In this document: positions 27,597 to 36,604 of the stretch, piece after piece
Layout of the letters: each line of letters opens with the position of its first letter
Numbering within the stretch: position 1 is the first letter of the stretch
Translations under genes and position numbers: made by a program
The notes under the pieces: generated by a model
Seen by the model: the letters and a program-made list of their open reading frames with translations, nothing else
Told to the model about the DNA's origin: nothing
The model's database searches: none
NCBI RefSeq assembly: GCF_002192415.1
Contig: NZ_CP021780.1
Location: 7,750,001-7,814,000 of the forward strand
Source of the DNA: Paenibacillus donghaensis
GTDB taxonomy: Bacteria; Bacillota; Bacilli; Paenibacillales; Paenibacillaceae
Length of the DNA: 64,000 nt
Reading direction: 5' to 3'

Positions 27597-28088
27597 GAAT
27601 CCTGAAGAAAAATAACAGACTGCCGCGCAAGACGATCCTGATCACGGCCGATCTGCTGCGGGTACCGGTGGCGCTGGCTTATTTATGGGTAGACGGCGCT
27701 GACAAGCTATGGCTGCTATATACTGCCGGATTCCTCCTGGCAGCAGGGGAAGCGATCTACAGTCCAGTCCGCAAATCCTCGATCCCGCTGCTGGCCAGAG
27801 GTGAATTTCTGCTGAGAATCAATGGAATGGAGCAGTTGCTTACGGGTTGTGTGCTGATTTTGGGTGCTTTTGCCGGAGGCGTTGTGTCCATGTGGTTGGG
27901 TCCCGATACGGCTTTTATTGTGAATGCTCTGTCCTTTGTGGCGGGTGCTTGTCTGCTGCAAGGGATCACTTTCCCTGGGGCTGGCGGGAGGTGCGGGATT
28001 CGTGGTGATTGCTCTCTTGCTCTCAGGTTATGCAGTATTACGGAGCCGAAAGGCCGGTGCGGTCACCGGTCCTTCGAAGTTTCTTTAA
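27597..28088 (+). pseudogene. Remnant of an MFS permease, both ends and middle lost
   Basis: Starts abruptly at NRLPRKTILITADLLRVPVA, the inter-span motif A of an MFS permease, with no start codon or ribosome binding site. It runs through LLYTAGFLLAAGEAIYSPVR and VSMWLGPDTAFIVNALSFVAG (spans 3-6). Near 27978 the frame changes and a C-terminal last span LAGGAGFVVIALLLSGYAVL...SRK ends at TAA 28088. So the N-terminal quarter and most of the second half are deleted. The last 26 nt overlap the 3' end of the DedA gene on the other strand. Confidence 0.75.
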
Positions 28089-28731
28089 CCTTAGTTTCGA
28101 GCTTAGTTCCTGCCTTATTCCGTTTCAGGCGGGCGCTGATCGCCAGGCGGTAACGGTAGAGGAAGAACAGAACGATCAGGGCTGCACCGCCGGAGATAAT
28201 CCACAAGGCATACAGCTCAAACAGATGGAAGATGCCCATCCATTGCGGACCGAAGATCCGCCCGATGCCAAGAAAGAGCAGTACCCAGAAGATGGCTCCG
28301 CTGTAGGCATACCAGGCAAACTTACGGAAAGGCAGGGCAATAATGCCGGCGAAGTAGCCGGTGAAATGACGGACTCCCGGAATGAAATAGCCGATAAAAA
28401 TCAAAATGCTGCCGTATTTCTCGAACCAGCGTTGGGTTTTCGTAAGCTTGGCCGGAGAGAACAGGAACCATTTGCCATAACGCTGGATGAACGGCATTCC
28501 GGCCTTCAGTCCAACGAAATAGGTAATAGTCATTCCGGCGGTAGTGCCTACAAAGGCAACCGCCACCAGCGTAACAAAGTCCAGTCTGCCGGCAAAGGAC
28601 AAGAAGCCCGCATAGGCCATCGTAGTTTCGCCCGGAAAAGGCAAAGCAACGAATTCTAGCAATAATCCGAAAAATAACACGCTATATCCATAGTTTGCGA
28701 ATAGTTCCTGTATCCATTTAAGCATCTCCAT
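28063..28731 (-). CDS. DedA family membrane protein (VTT domain)
   Basis: 222 aa, polytopic, probable undecaprenyl- or phospholipid-transport related protein. Motifs: EFVALPFPGETTMAYAGF, the glycine-rich FVGTTAGMTITYFVG and the arginine motif FIPGVRHFTGYFAG. Ends in a basic tail (LKRNKAGTKLETKVKETSKDR at the very end). Start ATG 28731 (MEMLKW) with GGAGAG upstream at wide spacing; the Met two codons later is an alternative. Divergent from the polysaccharide deacetylase gene. Confidence 0.92.
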   Translation of the reverse strand: MEMLKWIQELFANYGYSVLFFGLLLEFVALPFPGETTMAYAGFLSFAGRLDFVTLVAVAFVGTTAGMTITYFVGLKAGMPFIQRYGKWFLFSPAKLTKTQRWFEKYGSILIFIGYFIPGVRHFTGYFAGIIALPFRKFAWYAYSGAIFWVLLFLGIGRIFGPQWMGIFHLFELYALWIISGGAALIVLFFLYRYRLAISARLKRNKAGTKLETKVKETSKDR

Positions 28732-28839
28732 TAAGCTTGTTCACTCTCCAAAGGGCAGTTTCCTGATTCTATTTCAGAGCTTGTCTTCATACAATCTACC
28801 AACAGGCTGTGAGGCCGAATAATGCTGGAGGTAGAGAAG

Positions 28840-30183
28840 ATGAAAGATAATAAAAGCATTCACACCCGCAAGCTGCTAAGTCGCCGCGGATTGCTGGTTA
28901 TGACCGTATTTATGCTCATGCTTGCAGCCTGGGGGCTGGGACAATGGTCAGGCGCTCCGTCAGCCTGTCCACAGCAGGCTGAAGCTGCAGGTAATGTATC
29001 TTTTAAGAATAAGCTTCCTGCTGCTGTGATGCAAGAATTGCCGCCACAGCCAGTGACGGAGTCTGTATATAAGGTTTCAACAGCTGCCGTTTCCGCTCCC
29101 GCCCAGCTTGCAGTGAAGAAACAGCAGGGCAAGACAGTCTACCTTACCTTTGACGACGGGCCTAGCCGGGTGACGCCCGGGGTGCTGAAAACTTTACGCC
29201 AGGAGGGAGTCAAGGCAACCTTTTTCGTGCTTGGCAGTGCTGCAAGCAGCCGCCCCGAGCTGATCAATGCGATCTGGGAGCAGGGACATGCCATCGGCAA
29301 TCATTCCTACAACCATGAATATAAAGAATTATACAGCGGGTTTACCGCTTTTTGGAGCCAGATTAAACAGACTGAGGAGGTCATCCGCAATATTACGGGA
29401 ACACGTCCTTCGCTGGTGCGGGCACCTGGCGGAACGTTTGGGCATTTTGATCATACCTATTTCCGATTGCTGGAGCAAGCAGGCTACACGGTTACAGATT
29501 GGACGGTGGACAGCGGAGATTCACTGCATAAGGGGGTACCGGCAGCAGATATTGTCAGAAACTCTACAGCCGATATGAAATCTGACAAGGTAGTGCTGCT
29601 GCTGCATGACGGTGGAGGCCATGAGGAGAGTGCCAAGGGGTTGCCGGAAATTATTGCCCGTTACAAGGAGGCTGGATATGCCTTCGGAGTGCTGGATGAG
29701 AGTGTAGAGCCTGTACAGTTCAGAGTTTCTGCCAAAGCGGAAGCACAGGGCAGGCCTGCCCCATCAACGGTATGGGTGGCCTCCAACATTATGCCGAATG
29801 CGGAGCTGTTTGCGGCAGGCAAGCCGCTGGTGCTGGAGGTGGGCAAGCTTGAAACAAAGCTGGACCCGGGCGAATACCGAATTATTGACGGACACTATAT
29901 CGTGCCGCTGCGGGCAGTTGTTGAACGGCTGGGCGGTGCGGTGGGCTGGAACGCTGCCAGCCATACAGGCCTGGTCCGCTGGAATGGCAGGTCAGTAACT
30001 GCCGATGTGAGGAACGGGGAACTGTTGTTAAGCGGACCGGACGGCATGCATAGCACCAGTGCAAGCATGGAGATGATTAGCGGGTCGATCTGGGTACCGC
30101 TGCGCAGTCTTCTGGGAGCTACCGGACATCCTCCGCTGAAGCTTAGCACCTCGGCAGCAGAACGCAGAGTAACAGCGTTATAG
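28840..30183 (+). CDS. Polysaccharide deacetylase (NodB domain) with copper-amine-oxidase-N-like domain
   Basis: 447-aa exported protein: basic N-terminus, membrane anchor or signal LLVMTVFMLMLAAWGLG. NodB homology domain about residues 100-280: KTVYLTFDDGPSRV (metal Asp), IGNHSYNHEYKELY (HSxxxH metal site), RAPGGTFGHFD, DWTVDSGDS and KVVLLLHDGGGHE. Predicted to deacetylate peptidoglycan or another wall GlcNAc polymer. The last 110 residues (HYIVPLRAVVERLGGAVGW; SIWVPLRSLLGATG) form the copper-amine-oxidase-N-like module. ATG 28840 is chosen because TGGAGGTAG sits 7 nt upstream; ATG 28822 lies before it. Confidence 0.92.
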   Translation: MKDNKSIHTRKLLSRRGLLVMTVFMLMLAAWGLGQWSGAPSACPQQAEAAGNVSFKNKLPAAVMQELPPQPVTESVYKVSTAAVSAPAQLAVKKQQGKTVYLTFDDGPSRVTPGVLKTLRQEGVKATFFVLGSAASSRPELINAIWEQGHAIGNHSYNHEYKELYSGFTAFWSQIKQTEEVIRNITGTRPSLVRAPGGTFGHFDHTYFRLLEQAGYTVTDWTVDSGDSLHKGVPAADIVRNSTADMKSDKVVLLLHDGGGHEESAKGLPEIIARYKEAGYAFGVLDESVEPVQFRVSAKAEAQGRPAPSTVWVASNIMPNAELFAAGKPLVLEVGKLETKLDPGEYRIIDGHYIVPLRAVVERLGGAVGWNAASHTGLVRWNGRSVTADVRNGELLLSGPDGMHSTSASMEMISGSIWVPLRSLLGATGHPPLKLSTSAAERRVTAL

Positions 30184-30315
30184 AAGTGACCTGTGGCAGG
30201 TCTGTACACCCCTGTTCATGGCAAGAATAGATAAGAATCAGTTCTCCCGCTGCACCCGTTTGCGCATCCACCAAGAGCAGGAGGGCAAGTCTATTGCCGA
30301 AGGAAGGGTGTCCCA

Positions 30316-31677
30316 TTGTCCTCATCACCATTATTTAAAGAACGCGGCAGCCGTAAACCTGTGTCGTCCGTCAAAAATCTGCCGCTGCCTTTGGCCCGCA
30401 GCTCGGCGGCCGAATGGCTGCGGATGCTCTCGCTGACAGGCGTTGTGGGCGGCTTGTATAGTTGGCATGGGGGACCGTCGCTGCTGTTTCTGTTGATTGC
30501 CCTGGGTCTTGTGCTGCTTGGCGGCTTGCTGCTGCAACTGCTCGGCCCGCGCAGCATCCGGCTGGAGCGGACGCTGACACCGCCACGCGCGGCGGCGGGC
30601 GACACTATTCAGGTGGAAGTCAAGGTAAGCTTCACTGCCGGACTGCCGCTGCCATGGATGACCATCACCGATTATTGGGGAGAGCGCAGTCATCGCCAGC
30701 TGCTGTTCCCCGGTCTGCGGCGCTCCTTCTCTTATGTCTATCAGCTGGAGGAGATGCCCCGGGGTTTCCACCGCCTGCAGGGCTGCCGGGTTGTCTGGGG
30801 GGATCTGCCCTGCTGGTTTACGGGCCGAAATGAGCCGCAGGGTGGACAGATCTTCAGGGTGCTGCCTGCTCCGCTGTATTGTGGCAACACGCAGCAAGGG
30901 GGAACTGATCTTCCCGCTGCGATGATGATATCGAGAAGAGGCGGCCAAGGCAGCGGACCGCTGCAGGAATCCCGCCATTACCTGCCTGGCGACCCGCTGA
31001 GCCGAATTCATTGGAAGAACAGCGCCCGCACCGGCATGCTGCAGAGCAAAATGCCGGTGCGTGAAAAAGCACCGATGACCTGTGTTGTACTCTCGAACCA
31101 CCCGGAGAGCTACGAGCTTCCGGCTGGTGCTCTGGTGCCACGTGCGCGCAGGGGCTTCAGCATCCCGGCATTTGAGAAGGCGGTGTCGGCAGCAGCGGGC
31201 TTGCTGCTAAGGGCCGAAGCCTGCGGTGCGTATATCCAGTTGTTCAGCGGCGGCTGGCCGGAGGGACTGGCCAGACACGAAGGAATGGGCCAAATCCCCG
31301 GCCGGGTGCTGGATACCCTTACCGGTCTGGCACCCGACGGCGCTACACCCCTGGCACGGCTGCTGGAAGAGGCTTCAGCCAGCTGGATTCCGGGCATGAC
31401 GGTTACGGTGATTACAGGCCGGATTGATCAGGCTGCGGCCAAGGTGCTGGCCAGATTTCTGGTCCAGGGAGTTAAGGTGGAGCTGTATTTCGCCTGGGAC
31501 CCACCTGCTCCGATGCCAGGCGGCAGCGCTGAACCGCCAGATCTTGTGGCCCGAACTGTCGGTGACAGTCTGGCACGTCTTGGCGCAATTCTGTACAGCC
31601 TGGATGCTGCGGTGCCTGCTTATCGGTACAAGGAGGTGGATCGCCATGAAGCTTCCGGCAGACCCTCTTTTCAGTAA
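30316..31677 (+). CDS. DUF58 domain membrane protein (YeaD-like)
   Basis: 453 aa. Two N-terminal membrane spans (about residues 35-80: TGVVGGLYSW and LFLLIALGLVLLGGLLLQLL), then a VWA-like DUF58 domain with YLPGDPLSRIHWKNSARTG. In B. subtilis the order is yeaC (MoxR ATPase)-yeaD-yebA-guaA; here DUF58, transglutaminase and guaA are kept but no MoxR ATPase precedes. TTG start 30316 after AAGGAAGGG. The stop overlaps the transglutaminase gene by 32 nt, so translation is probably coupled. Function unknown; MoxR/DUF58/TgpA sets are linked to envelope protein assembly. Confidence 0.88.
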   Translation: MSSSPLFKERGSRKPVSSVKNLPLPLARSSAAEWLRMLSLTGVVGGLYSWHGGPSLLFLLIALGLVLLGGLLLQLLGPRSIRLERTLTPPRAAAGDTIQVEVKVSFTAGLPLPWMTITDYWGERSHRQLLFPGLRRSFSYVYQLEEMPRGFHRLQGCRVVWGDLPCWFTGRNEPQGGQIFRVLPAPLYCGNTQQGGTDLPAAMMISRRGGQGSGPLQESRHYLPGDPLSRIHWKNSARTGMLQSKMPVREKAPMTCVVLSNHPESYELPAGALVPRARRGFSIPAFEKAVSAAAGLLLRAEACGAYIQLFSGGWPEGLARHEGMGQIPGRVLDTLTGLAPDGATPLARLLEEASASWIPGMTVTVITGRIDQAAAKVLARFLVQGVKVELYFAWDPPAPMPGGSAEPPDLVARTVGDSLARLGAILYSLDAAVPAYRYKEVDRHEASGRPSFQ

Positions 31678-34189
31678 CGGTAATCGGGCGGGATTAACGG
31701 CGGCGGACGGAGGAGCATCAGCCGCTTCAGTTAAGTCGCTCGAGGCACAGTCTGCAGAGAACAGTTCGGCTGGGAAGGCGGGGGAAGCCCCGCTGTATTA
31801 CCGCCTGCTGTTCTCTTTGGCTATTCTGGGGTTGTTCCTGGAATGGCTGCTGCCGCTGTACAGATCAGGTCCGGCGGCAGATACGGCCAGCCTGCTTGCG
31901 GCGCTGATGGTATTGGCGGCAGCACTGCTGTTATGGGGCCTGCTGCGGCTTCCGGTCTATCTTCAGGTTGGTGTGCAGGTCTTGCTTATATTAAGTGCCT
32001 GGCTGTATGTGTGTATTCCCGATGGAGAATTGCTGTGGAGCTGGGCCGGCGGTTATGTGTCAGAGCTTCCGCAGGATGCCGGCCTGCTGGTGACGGGAAA
32101 GATCTCGCAGCTGAGTGAGGACAGCAGATTGGCCATTCTGACCACCGGCTGGGGACTATTGGTAGCTTCTGTCCAGCAGCTGGTATTGTTCCGGGGCAGC
32201 CTGCTGCTGTTCTCGGCCGCGACTGTGGTTTATTTGTTGTGCCTTGATATCGGTTTTGGCCTGAATACGGCGGCAGATGTGGTGCTGGCGGCAGGGCTGA
32301 TCTTCTGGATGCATGCCATGAGCGGGTTAATGCATCTGCGCCTGGAGGAGTCCGCAGGACGTTCAGGGAGGAGCAGAATCCCGTATGCCCGCTGGGGGGT
32401 TATGGCGTTGGCCGCCGCCTTGTCGCTGACTGCCGCCGCCTGGATCGGAGGGCAGCTCTATGGCTCGAAGGAGGAGGCTCCGTTTACGCTGCAGCCGGTG
32501 ATTTCCAGGCTGCAGGCATGGTCGTCGGACCAGAGGGAAGAAGCGGAGCTGCTGCAAGGTGCATCCGCAGGCTATGGCACAGGGGATGGGGAGCTCGGGG
32601 CGCCGCTGTTGCCCAGCCATGCTGCGGTCTTCACCGCTGAGTCCAGTCAGCGGAGCTACTGGCGGGGCGAGAGCCGGGCTTATTATGACGGACGCCGCTG
32701 GATCAGGAGCGGTGAAGCCTATCTGCCGCTTAGTCTTGCCGCCTTTCCGGTGTCTGCCGACCCCGATTCTGGCCGATCAGCCCGTACCCTGACCCAGCGG
32801 GTTACGTTCGCAACCCCCTCTGCCGGGGGGCTGCCAATCTTCAGCGCCGGAACGTTGCTCGACGTGGAGTCTATCGAGCTTACGGACGGCAGCAGGCTGG
32901 GATATGTGCTGTCCAGCCCCGGCAAGCAGAGCTTCCGGCTCCCGGAGATATCGGGTTCCGTGCGGATTACGGGCTACACCGTGCAGGCACAGCTTCCGGT
33001 CAGCAATCCTGCCCTGCTTCGCGGGCTGGATGCTGCCGATTCTCCGGAGATCCGCAGCCAATATTTGCAGCTGCCGCCCAAGCTGCCCGGCAGGGTTGCC
33101 GCACTGGCCATGGAGCTGACGGATAGCGCAGCCAGCCGTTATGATGCGGCCGCGGCGGTGCGGGAATATTTGCAGAGTGGCTACGCCTATACGCTGAATA
33201 CGGCGGTGCCTGCGCCATCGGCTGATTTCGCCGATGATTTTCTGTTCGGGACGCGGCAGGGCTACTGCGTCCATTTCGCTACGGCGATGACCGTGCTGCT
33301 GCGCAGCGCGGGCATTCCGGCCCGTTACGTGCAGGGCTACGGGCCAGGGACCCTTGCGGCGGACACGCAGCCGCCGCAATATGCCGTCACCCAGGGCGAT
33401 GCCCATGCCTGGGTGGAGGTCTATTTCGCCGGGGCGGGCTGGGTGCCCTTCGACCCGACACCCGGCTCCGCCGCCGGCCTTGCGGCGGCTGCGGATTCGG
33501 CGGCGCCTGCGGACGCGCCGCTGCAAGCCGTCCCGCCCGCTGCGCGCCGCGCGGGCGGAATGCCCGCCCTGCCGCAGGCGGGCGGGGGCACTGCGCCGCC
33601 CGCGGCTGCGGCGGCGCTGCTGTTGACCGCCGCCGCCTGGCGCTGGCGGCGGTGCCTGGCATTGCTGCCGGCCGCGCGCAGCGGCGGCAGCTTGGGCCGG
33701 GAGCGGCAGCTGCGCGCAGCCGCTCTGGCCTGGCGCGGGCTGGCGGCGCGGTATGGGGCGCCGCCGCCCGGGTTGACAGGCAGGGAGTACGCAGACTCCC
33801 TGCATATCGACGATGCCGGACTGCGCGCAGCGCTCCGGCAGTTCGTACGCCAGTGGGAGACCCTGGCGTATAGCGACTGCGGGGCGGCAGGGCTCCGCTC
33901 GCCGTCCCGTCCCGACTCTGCCGCGCCCGGCCGCCCGGCCCCCGGCTCCGATCCCGTCGCTGTCCCGCGCCGTCCGCGAGCCGAGTCCGATCCCGTCTCA
34001 TCCGCCTGGCCTGCCCGAGTCCGCCCGGCCCCCGGCTCTGATCCCGCCGCTGTCTCACGCCGTTCGCGAGCCGAGTCCGATCCCGGCTCATCCGCCGCGC
34101 CTGCCCGAGTCCGCCCGGCCCCCGGCTCCGCTAACGACGAGACAGACTTTATCCACAACTGTCTGACGATTATGATCCGATTGAGGTAA
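31646..34189 (+). CDS. TgpA-like membrane transglutaminase (YebA type)
   Basis: 847 aa. A hydrophobic N-terminal half of six to seven spans (AILGLFLEWLLPLY, LLAALMVLAAALLLWGLL, GVMALAAALSLTAAAW), then an extracytoplasmic transglutaminase-core domain with the Cys-His-Asp triad in RQGYCVHFATAMTVLLRSAG (about C540), DAHAWVEVYF (about H585) and WVPFDPTPG (about D602). A DUF4129-like end follows (GREYADSLHIDD). ATG 31646 follows AAGGAGGTGG, so the longer upstream frame is not used. Residues from about 750 are an unusual Pro/Arg/Ala/Ser-rich tail with two and a half 30-residue repeats (RPAPGSDP...PRAESDP). Substrate unknown. Confidence 0.9.
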   Translation: MKLPADPLFSNGNRAGLTAADGGASAASVKSLEAQSAENSSAGKAGEAPLYYRLLFSLAILGLFLEWLLPLYRSGPAADTASLLAALMVLAAALLLWGLLRLPVYLQVGVQVLLILSAWLYVCIPDGELLWSWAGGYVSELPQDAGLLVTGKISQLSEDSRLAILTTGWGLLVASVQQLVLFRGSLLLFSAATVVYLLCLDIGFGLNTAADVVLAAGLIFWMHAMSGLMHLRLEESAGRSGRSRIPYARWGVMALAAALSLTAAAWIGGQLYGSKEEAPFTLQPVISRLQAWSSDQREEAELLQGASAGYGTGDGELGAPLLPSHAAVFTAESSQRSYWRGESRAYYDGRRWIRSGEAYLPLSLAAFPVSADPDSGRSARTLTQRVTFATPSAGGLPIFSAGTLLDVESIELTDGSRLGYVLSSPGKQSFRLPEISGSVRITGYTVQAQLPVSNPALLRGLDAADSPEIRSQYLQLPPKLPGRVAALAMELTDSAASRYDAAAAVREYLQSGYAYTLNTAVPAPSADFADDFLFGTRQGYCVHFATAMTVLLRSAGIPARYVQGYGPGTLAADTQPPQYAVTQGDAHAWVEVYFAGAGWVPFDPTPGSAAGLAAAADSAAPADAPLQAVPPAARRAGGMPALPQAGGGTAPPAAAAALLLTAAAWRWRRCLALLPAARSGGSLGRERQLRAAALAWRGLAARYGAPPPGLTGREYADSLHIDDAGLRAALRQFVRQWETLAYSDCGAAGLRSPSRPDSAAPGRPAPGSDPVAVPRRPRAESDPVSSAWPARVRPAPGSDPAAVSRRSRAESDPGSSAAPARVRPAPGSANDETDFIHNCLTIMIRLR
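33935..34130 (+). repeat. 90-bp tandem coding repeat in the transglutaminase C-terminus
   Basis: Units coding RPAPGSDP[VA]AV[PS]RR[PS]RAESDP and ending in S[SA]xPARV occur twice plus a partial third (RPAPGSAND). Very GC-rich. Absent, to my knowledge, from YebA of Bacillus. Confidence 0.85.
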
Positions 34190-34269
34190 TCGGCTGCAGC
34201 CTAAGGAAGCTAGTTTTATGCTTTTCACTATACAATTGCGACACCCAAACCCGTGGCCAACTATTCAGC

Positions 34270-34460
34270 GCATTTAAGTGTGAAAACGCAACTAAATGTA
34301 GCAGGAACGCTAACTGGGGAGCAAATAAGTGCGAATGTGCAACTAATTTCGAGCAAATCGGACCAAATCTGCTTCTACGACGAAATTAGATGCCTTTTCG
34401 CACTTATTTGTTTCAAAACGCCAAAAATCGGCTATTTAGATGCGTTTTCGCAACTAATTT
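34270..34460. repeat. Dispersed intergenic repeat family B, copy 2
   Basis: Same four palindromic units as 16571-16760 in the same order, for example AATAAGTGCGAATGTGCAAC and ATTAGATGCCTTTTCGCACT. It lies between the transglutaminase gene and guaA. Confidence 0.85.
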
Positions 34461-34595
34461 ATTTAGTCCGACTTTTAAAAGCGCCTCTGAACAGCGTCAC
34501 TCACTGATTTGCCACCATGTTTAGCCAGTAACCAAAAGTTTAACTAAATGCAGCCAAATGGCCCATTCATAGGCAGATAACTGTGTTTCTGGTTG

Positions 34596-34644
34596 CTACT
34601 TAGGGGCCTTACCTTCCCCATGTGTATAAGAGGGTCCTAAGTAG
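34596..34644. other. Inverted repeat in the guaA upstream gap
   Basis: CTACTTAGG (34596-34604) and CCTAAGTAG (34636-34644) with a 31-nt loop. No T-run follows on either strand, so it is not a standard terminator. The remainder of 34461-34955 shows no gene I can support; a 100-codon minus-strand frame at 34691-34993 has no ribosome binding site or known motif. Confidence 0.5.
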
Positions 34645-34955
34645 TTATACGAATCGGGGAGAGAGGGAAATACTACCGTTAGATTCTGGCCTATGCTCTT
34701 TGTTGCCAACTCTTTGTCCTTATTAGCATCCTCGAAACCCGTTCTGGGCCATTAGTGTTTAACATTACTCTTGGGCAGACCTGTGCACCGGCAATTATCG
34801 TTAGCAGATGCGCGGTATTCTCATCAATAGGCTTCTTTACACCTTCAGCGCTGCATAGCGGACCAGTCGTACAGCCCCTCAATCCTTGATGCGGTACGGG
34901 TCTGTAATGTTCCGTGATCCCTTGTAGCGACTTGGCTATAAGGTTTTCCCTTTCC

Positions 34956-34985
34956 TTGACGGTGTGAATTAACCATGAGTATAAT
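34956..34985 (+). promoter_or_regulatory. guaA promoter
   Basis: TTGACG (34956-34961), 18-nt spacer, TATAAT (34980-34985), 27 nt before the ATG. The leader would be only about 20 nt, leaving no room for a riboswitch. Confidence 0.85.
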
Positions 34986-35012
34986 GAATCCAATAATCAA
35001 GGGAGGCACGTA

Positions 35013-36554
35013 ATGAACAAGCCAAATGAAATTATCGTCGTTCTCGATTTCGGAGGACAATACAATCAGCTTATCGCGCGCAGAATTCGGGATCTGGGGG
35101 TATACAGCGAGCTTCTGCCTTACAATACACCGATCGAGAAGGTTAAGGCGCTGTCGCCAAAAGGGATTATTTTCTCGGGTGGCCCAAGCAGTGTATATGC
35201 CGAGAATGCGCCACATGTAGATCCGGCTATTTATGACCTGGGATTGCCGATCTTCGGGATCTGCTACGGCATGCAGCTGATGGCGCAGCAACTTGACGGA
35301 GGCAAGGTGGAACGCTCCGCGAAACGTGAATACGGCAAAGCCGATGTTGATTTCGAGCAGGACTTCCCGCTGACTGCCGGACTGGACTCTCGTCAGACGG
35401 TGTGGATGAGCCATGGTGACCATGTAGTGGAGCTGCCGACCGGCTTTAAACTGGCTGCGGGCACCGAAAGCGCCCCGATTGCAGCAATGAGCAATGCTGA
35501 GCGTAAATTTTATGCGGTGCAGTTCCATCCCGAAGTCCAGCATTCTGTGCACGGCAATGAGATGATCTCCAACTTCCTGTATGAGGTCTGCGGTTGTGCG
35601 GGCAAATGGACGATGGAATCCTTTATTGATGAAGCGATCAGCGATATCCGCGCCAAAGTAGGGGACAAGCAGGTACTGTGCGCGCTGAGCGGCGGCGTAG
35701 ATTCCTCTGTTGTGGCGATGCTGATTCACCGGGCAATCGGTGACCAGCTGACTTGTATGTTTATCGACCACGGCCTCCTGCGCAAAGGCGAAGCAGAGAG
35801 TGTTATGGAGACTTTTGTCGGCAAATTTGATATTCATGTCGTGAAGGTTGATGCGCGTGAACGCTTTATGAGCAAGCTGGCCGGAGTGGATGACCCGGAA
35901 CAGAAACGCAAAATCATCGGCAATGAATTTATTTACTGCTTTGATGAAGAATCCGCCAAGCTTGGCGATTTCGCCTTCCTGGCTCAAGGCACCTTGTATA
36001 CGGATATCGTAGAGAGCGGCACTGCTACCGCCCAGACGATCAAATCCCACCACAATGTAGGCGGCCTGCCAGAGGATATGAAATTCAGCCTGATCGAACC
36101 GCTGAACACGCTGTTCAAGGATGAAGTGCGCAAGCTGGGCGAAGAATTGGGTATGCCGCATGCCATCGTCTGGCGCCAGCCTTTCCCGGGTCCGGGTCTT
36201 GCCATCCGTGTATTGGGTGAAGTGACCGAGGAGAAGCTGACGATTGTACGTGATTCAGACTTTATCCTGCGCGAGGAAATTGCCAAGGCGGGTCTTGATC
36301 GTGAGATCTGGCAGTATTTCACCGCTTTGCCTAACATGAAGAGTGTCGGAGTTATGGGTGACGAACGCACCTATTCCTATACCGTAGGCATTCGTGCCGT
36401 GACCTCAATCGATGGCATGACCGCTGACTGGGCGCGTATTCCTTGGGATGTGCTGGAGAAGATCTCCGTCCGTATCGTCAACGAAGTGGACAACGTCAAC
36501 CGCATCGTCTACGACATCACCTCGAAACCACCTGCAACGATCGAGTGGGAATAG
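35013..36554 (+). CDS. guaA: GMP synthase (glutamine-hydrolysing)
   Basis: Converts XMP to GMP with glutamine as nitrogen donor. 513 aa, standard. Class I amidotransferase domain: [11 protein letters not shown], nucleophile in [27 protein letters not shown]-pyrophosphatase domain with the PP-loop [14 protein letters not shown], then the dimerisation domain ending [14 protein letters not shown] 35013 follows AAGGGAGG. Strong own promoter, and a terminator at 36568-36594. As in Bacillus it follows the DUF58/transglutaminase genes, but about 820 nt of repeat-bearing DNA separate them here. Confidence 0.98.
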   Translation: MNKPNEIIVVLDFGGQYNQLIARRIRDLGVYSELLPYNTPIEKVKALSPKGIIFSGGPSSVYAENAPHVDPAIYDLGLPIFGICYGMQLMAQQLDGGKVERSAKREYGKADVDFEQDFPLTAGLDSRQTVWMSHGDHVVELPTGFKLAAGTESAPIAAMSNAERKFYAVQFHPEVQHSVHGNEMISNFLYEVCGCAGKWTMESFIDEAISDIRAKVGDKQVLCALSGGVDSSVVAMLIHRAIGDQLTCMFIDHGLLRKGEAESVMETFVGKFDIHVVKVDARERFMSKLAGVDDPEQKRKIIGNEFIYCFDEESAKLGDFAFLAQGTLYTDIVESGTATAQTIKSHHNVGGLPEDMKFSLIEPLNTLFKDEVRKLGEELGMPHAIVWRQPFPGPGLAIRVLGEVTEEKLTIVRDSDFILREEIAKAGLDREIWQYFTALPNMKSVGVMGDERTYSYTVGIRAVTSIDGMTADWARIPWDVLEKISVRIVNEVDNVNRIVYDITSKPPATIEWE

Positions 36555-36567
36555 GCGAATATAAGCT

Positions 36568-36594
36568 AAAAGCATCCTGCGGGATGCTTTTTTT
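36568..36594 (+). terminator. guaA terminator
   Basis: AAAGCATCC-TGC-GGGATGCTTTTTTT hairpin and T-run, followed after about 10 nt by a group II intron. Confidence 0.92.
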
Positions 36595-36604
36595 GAAATA
36601 TAGC

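Noticed and set aside
31424..31645. Longer N-terminus for the transglutaminase
   Set aside because: This stretch is coding for DUF58 in another frame; the AAGGAGGTGG site and ATG 31646 define the start.
34691..34993. 100-codon minus-strand frame upstream of guaA
   Set aside because: No ribosome binding site or recognised motif, and it overlaps the strong guaA promoter; not supported as a gene.
34956..35012. Purine riboswitch before guaA
   Set aside because: The promoter is only 27 nt before the ATG, leaving no room for an aptamer, and no aptamer core sequence is present.
34845..36161. 438-codon minus-strand frame opposite guaA
   Set aside because: Antisense shadow of guaA; the + strand has full GMP synthase motifs and a promoter.
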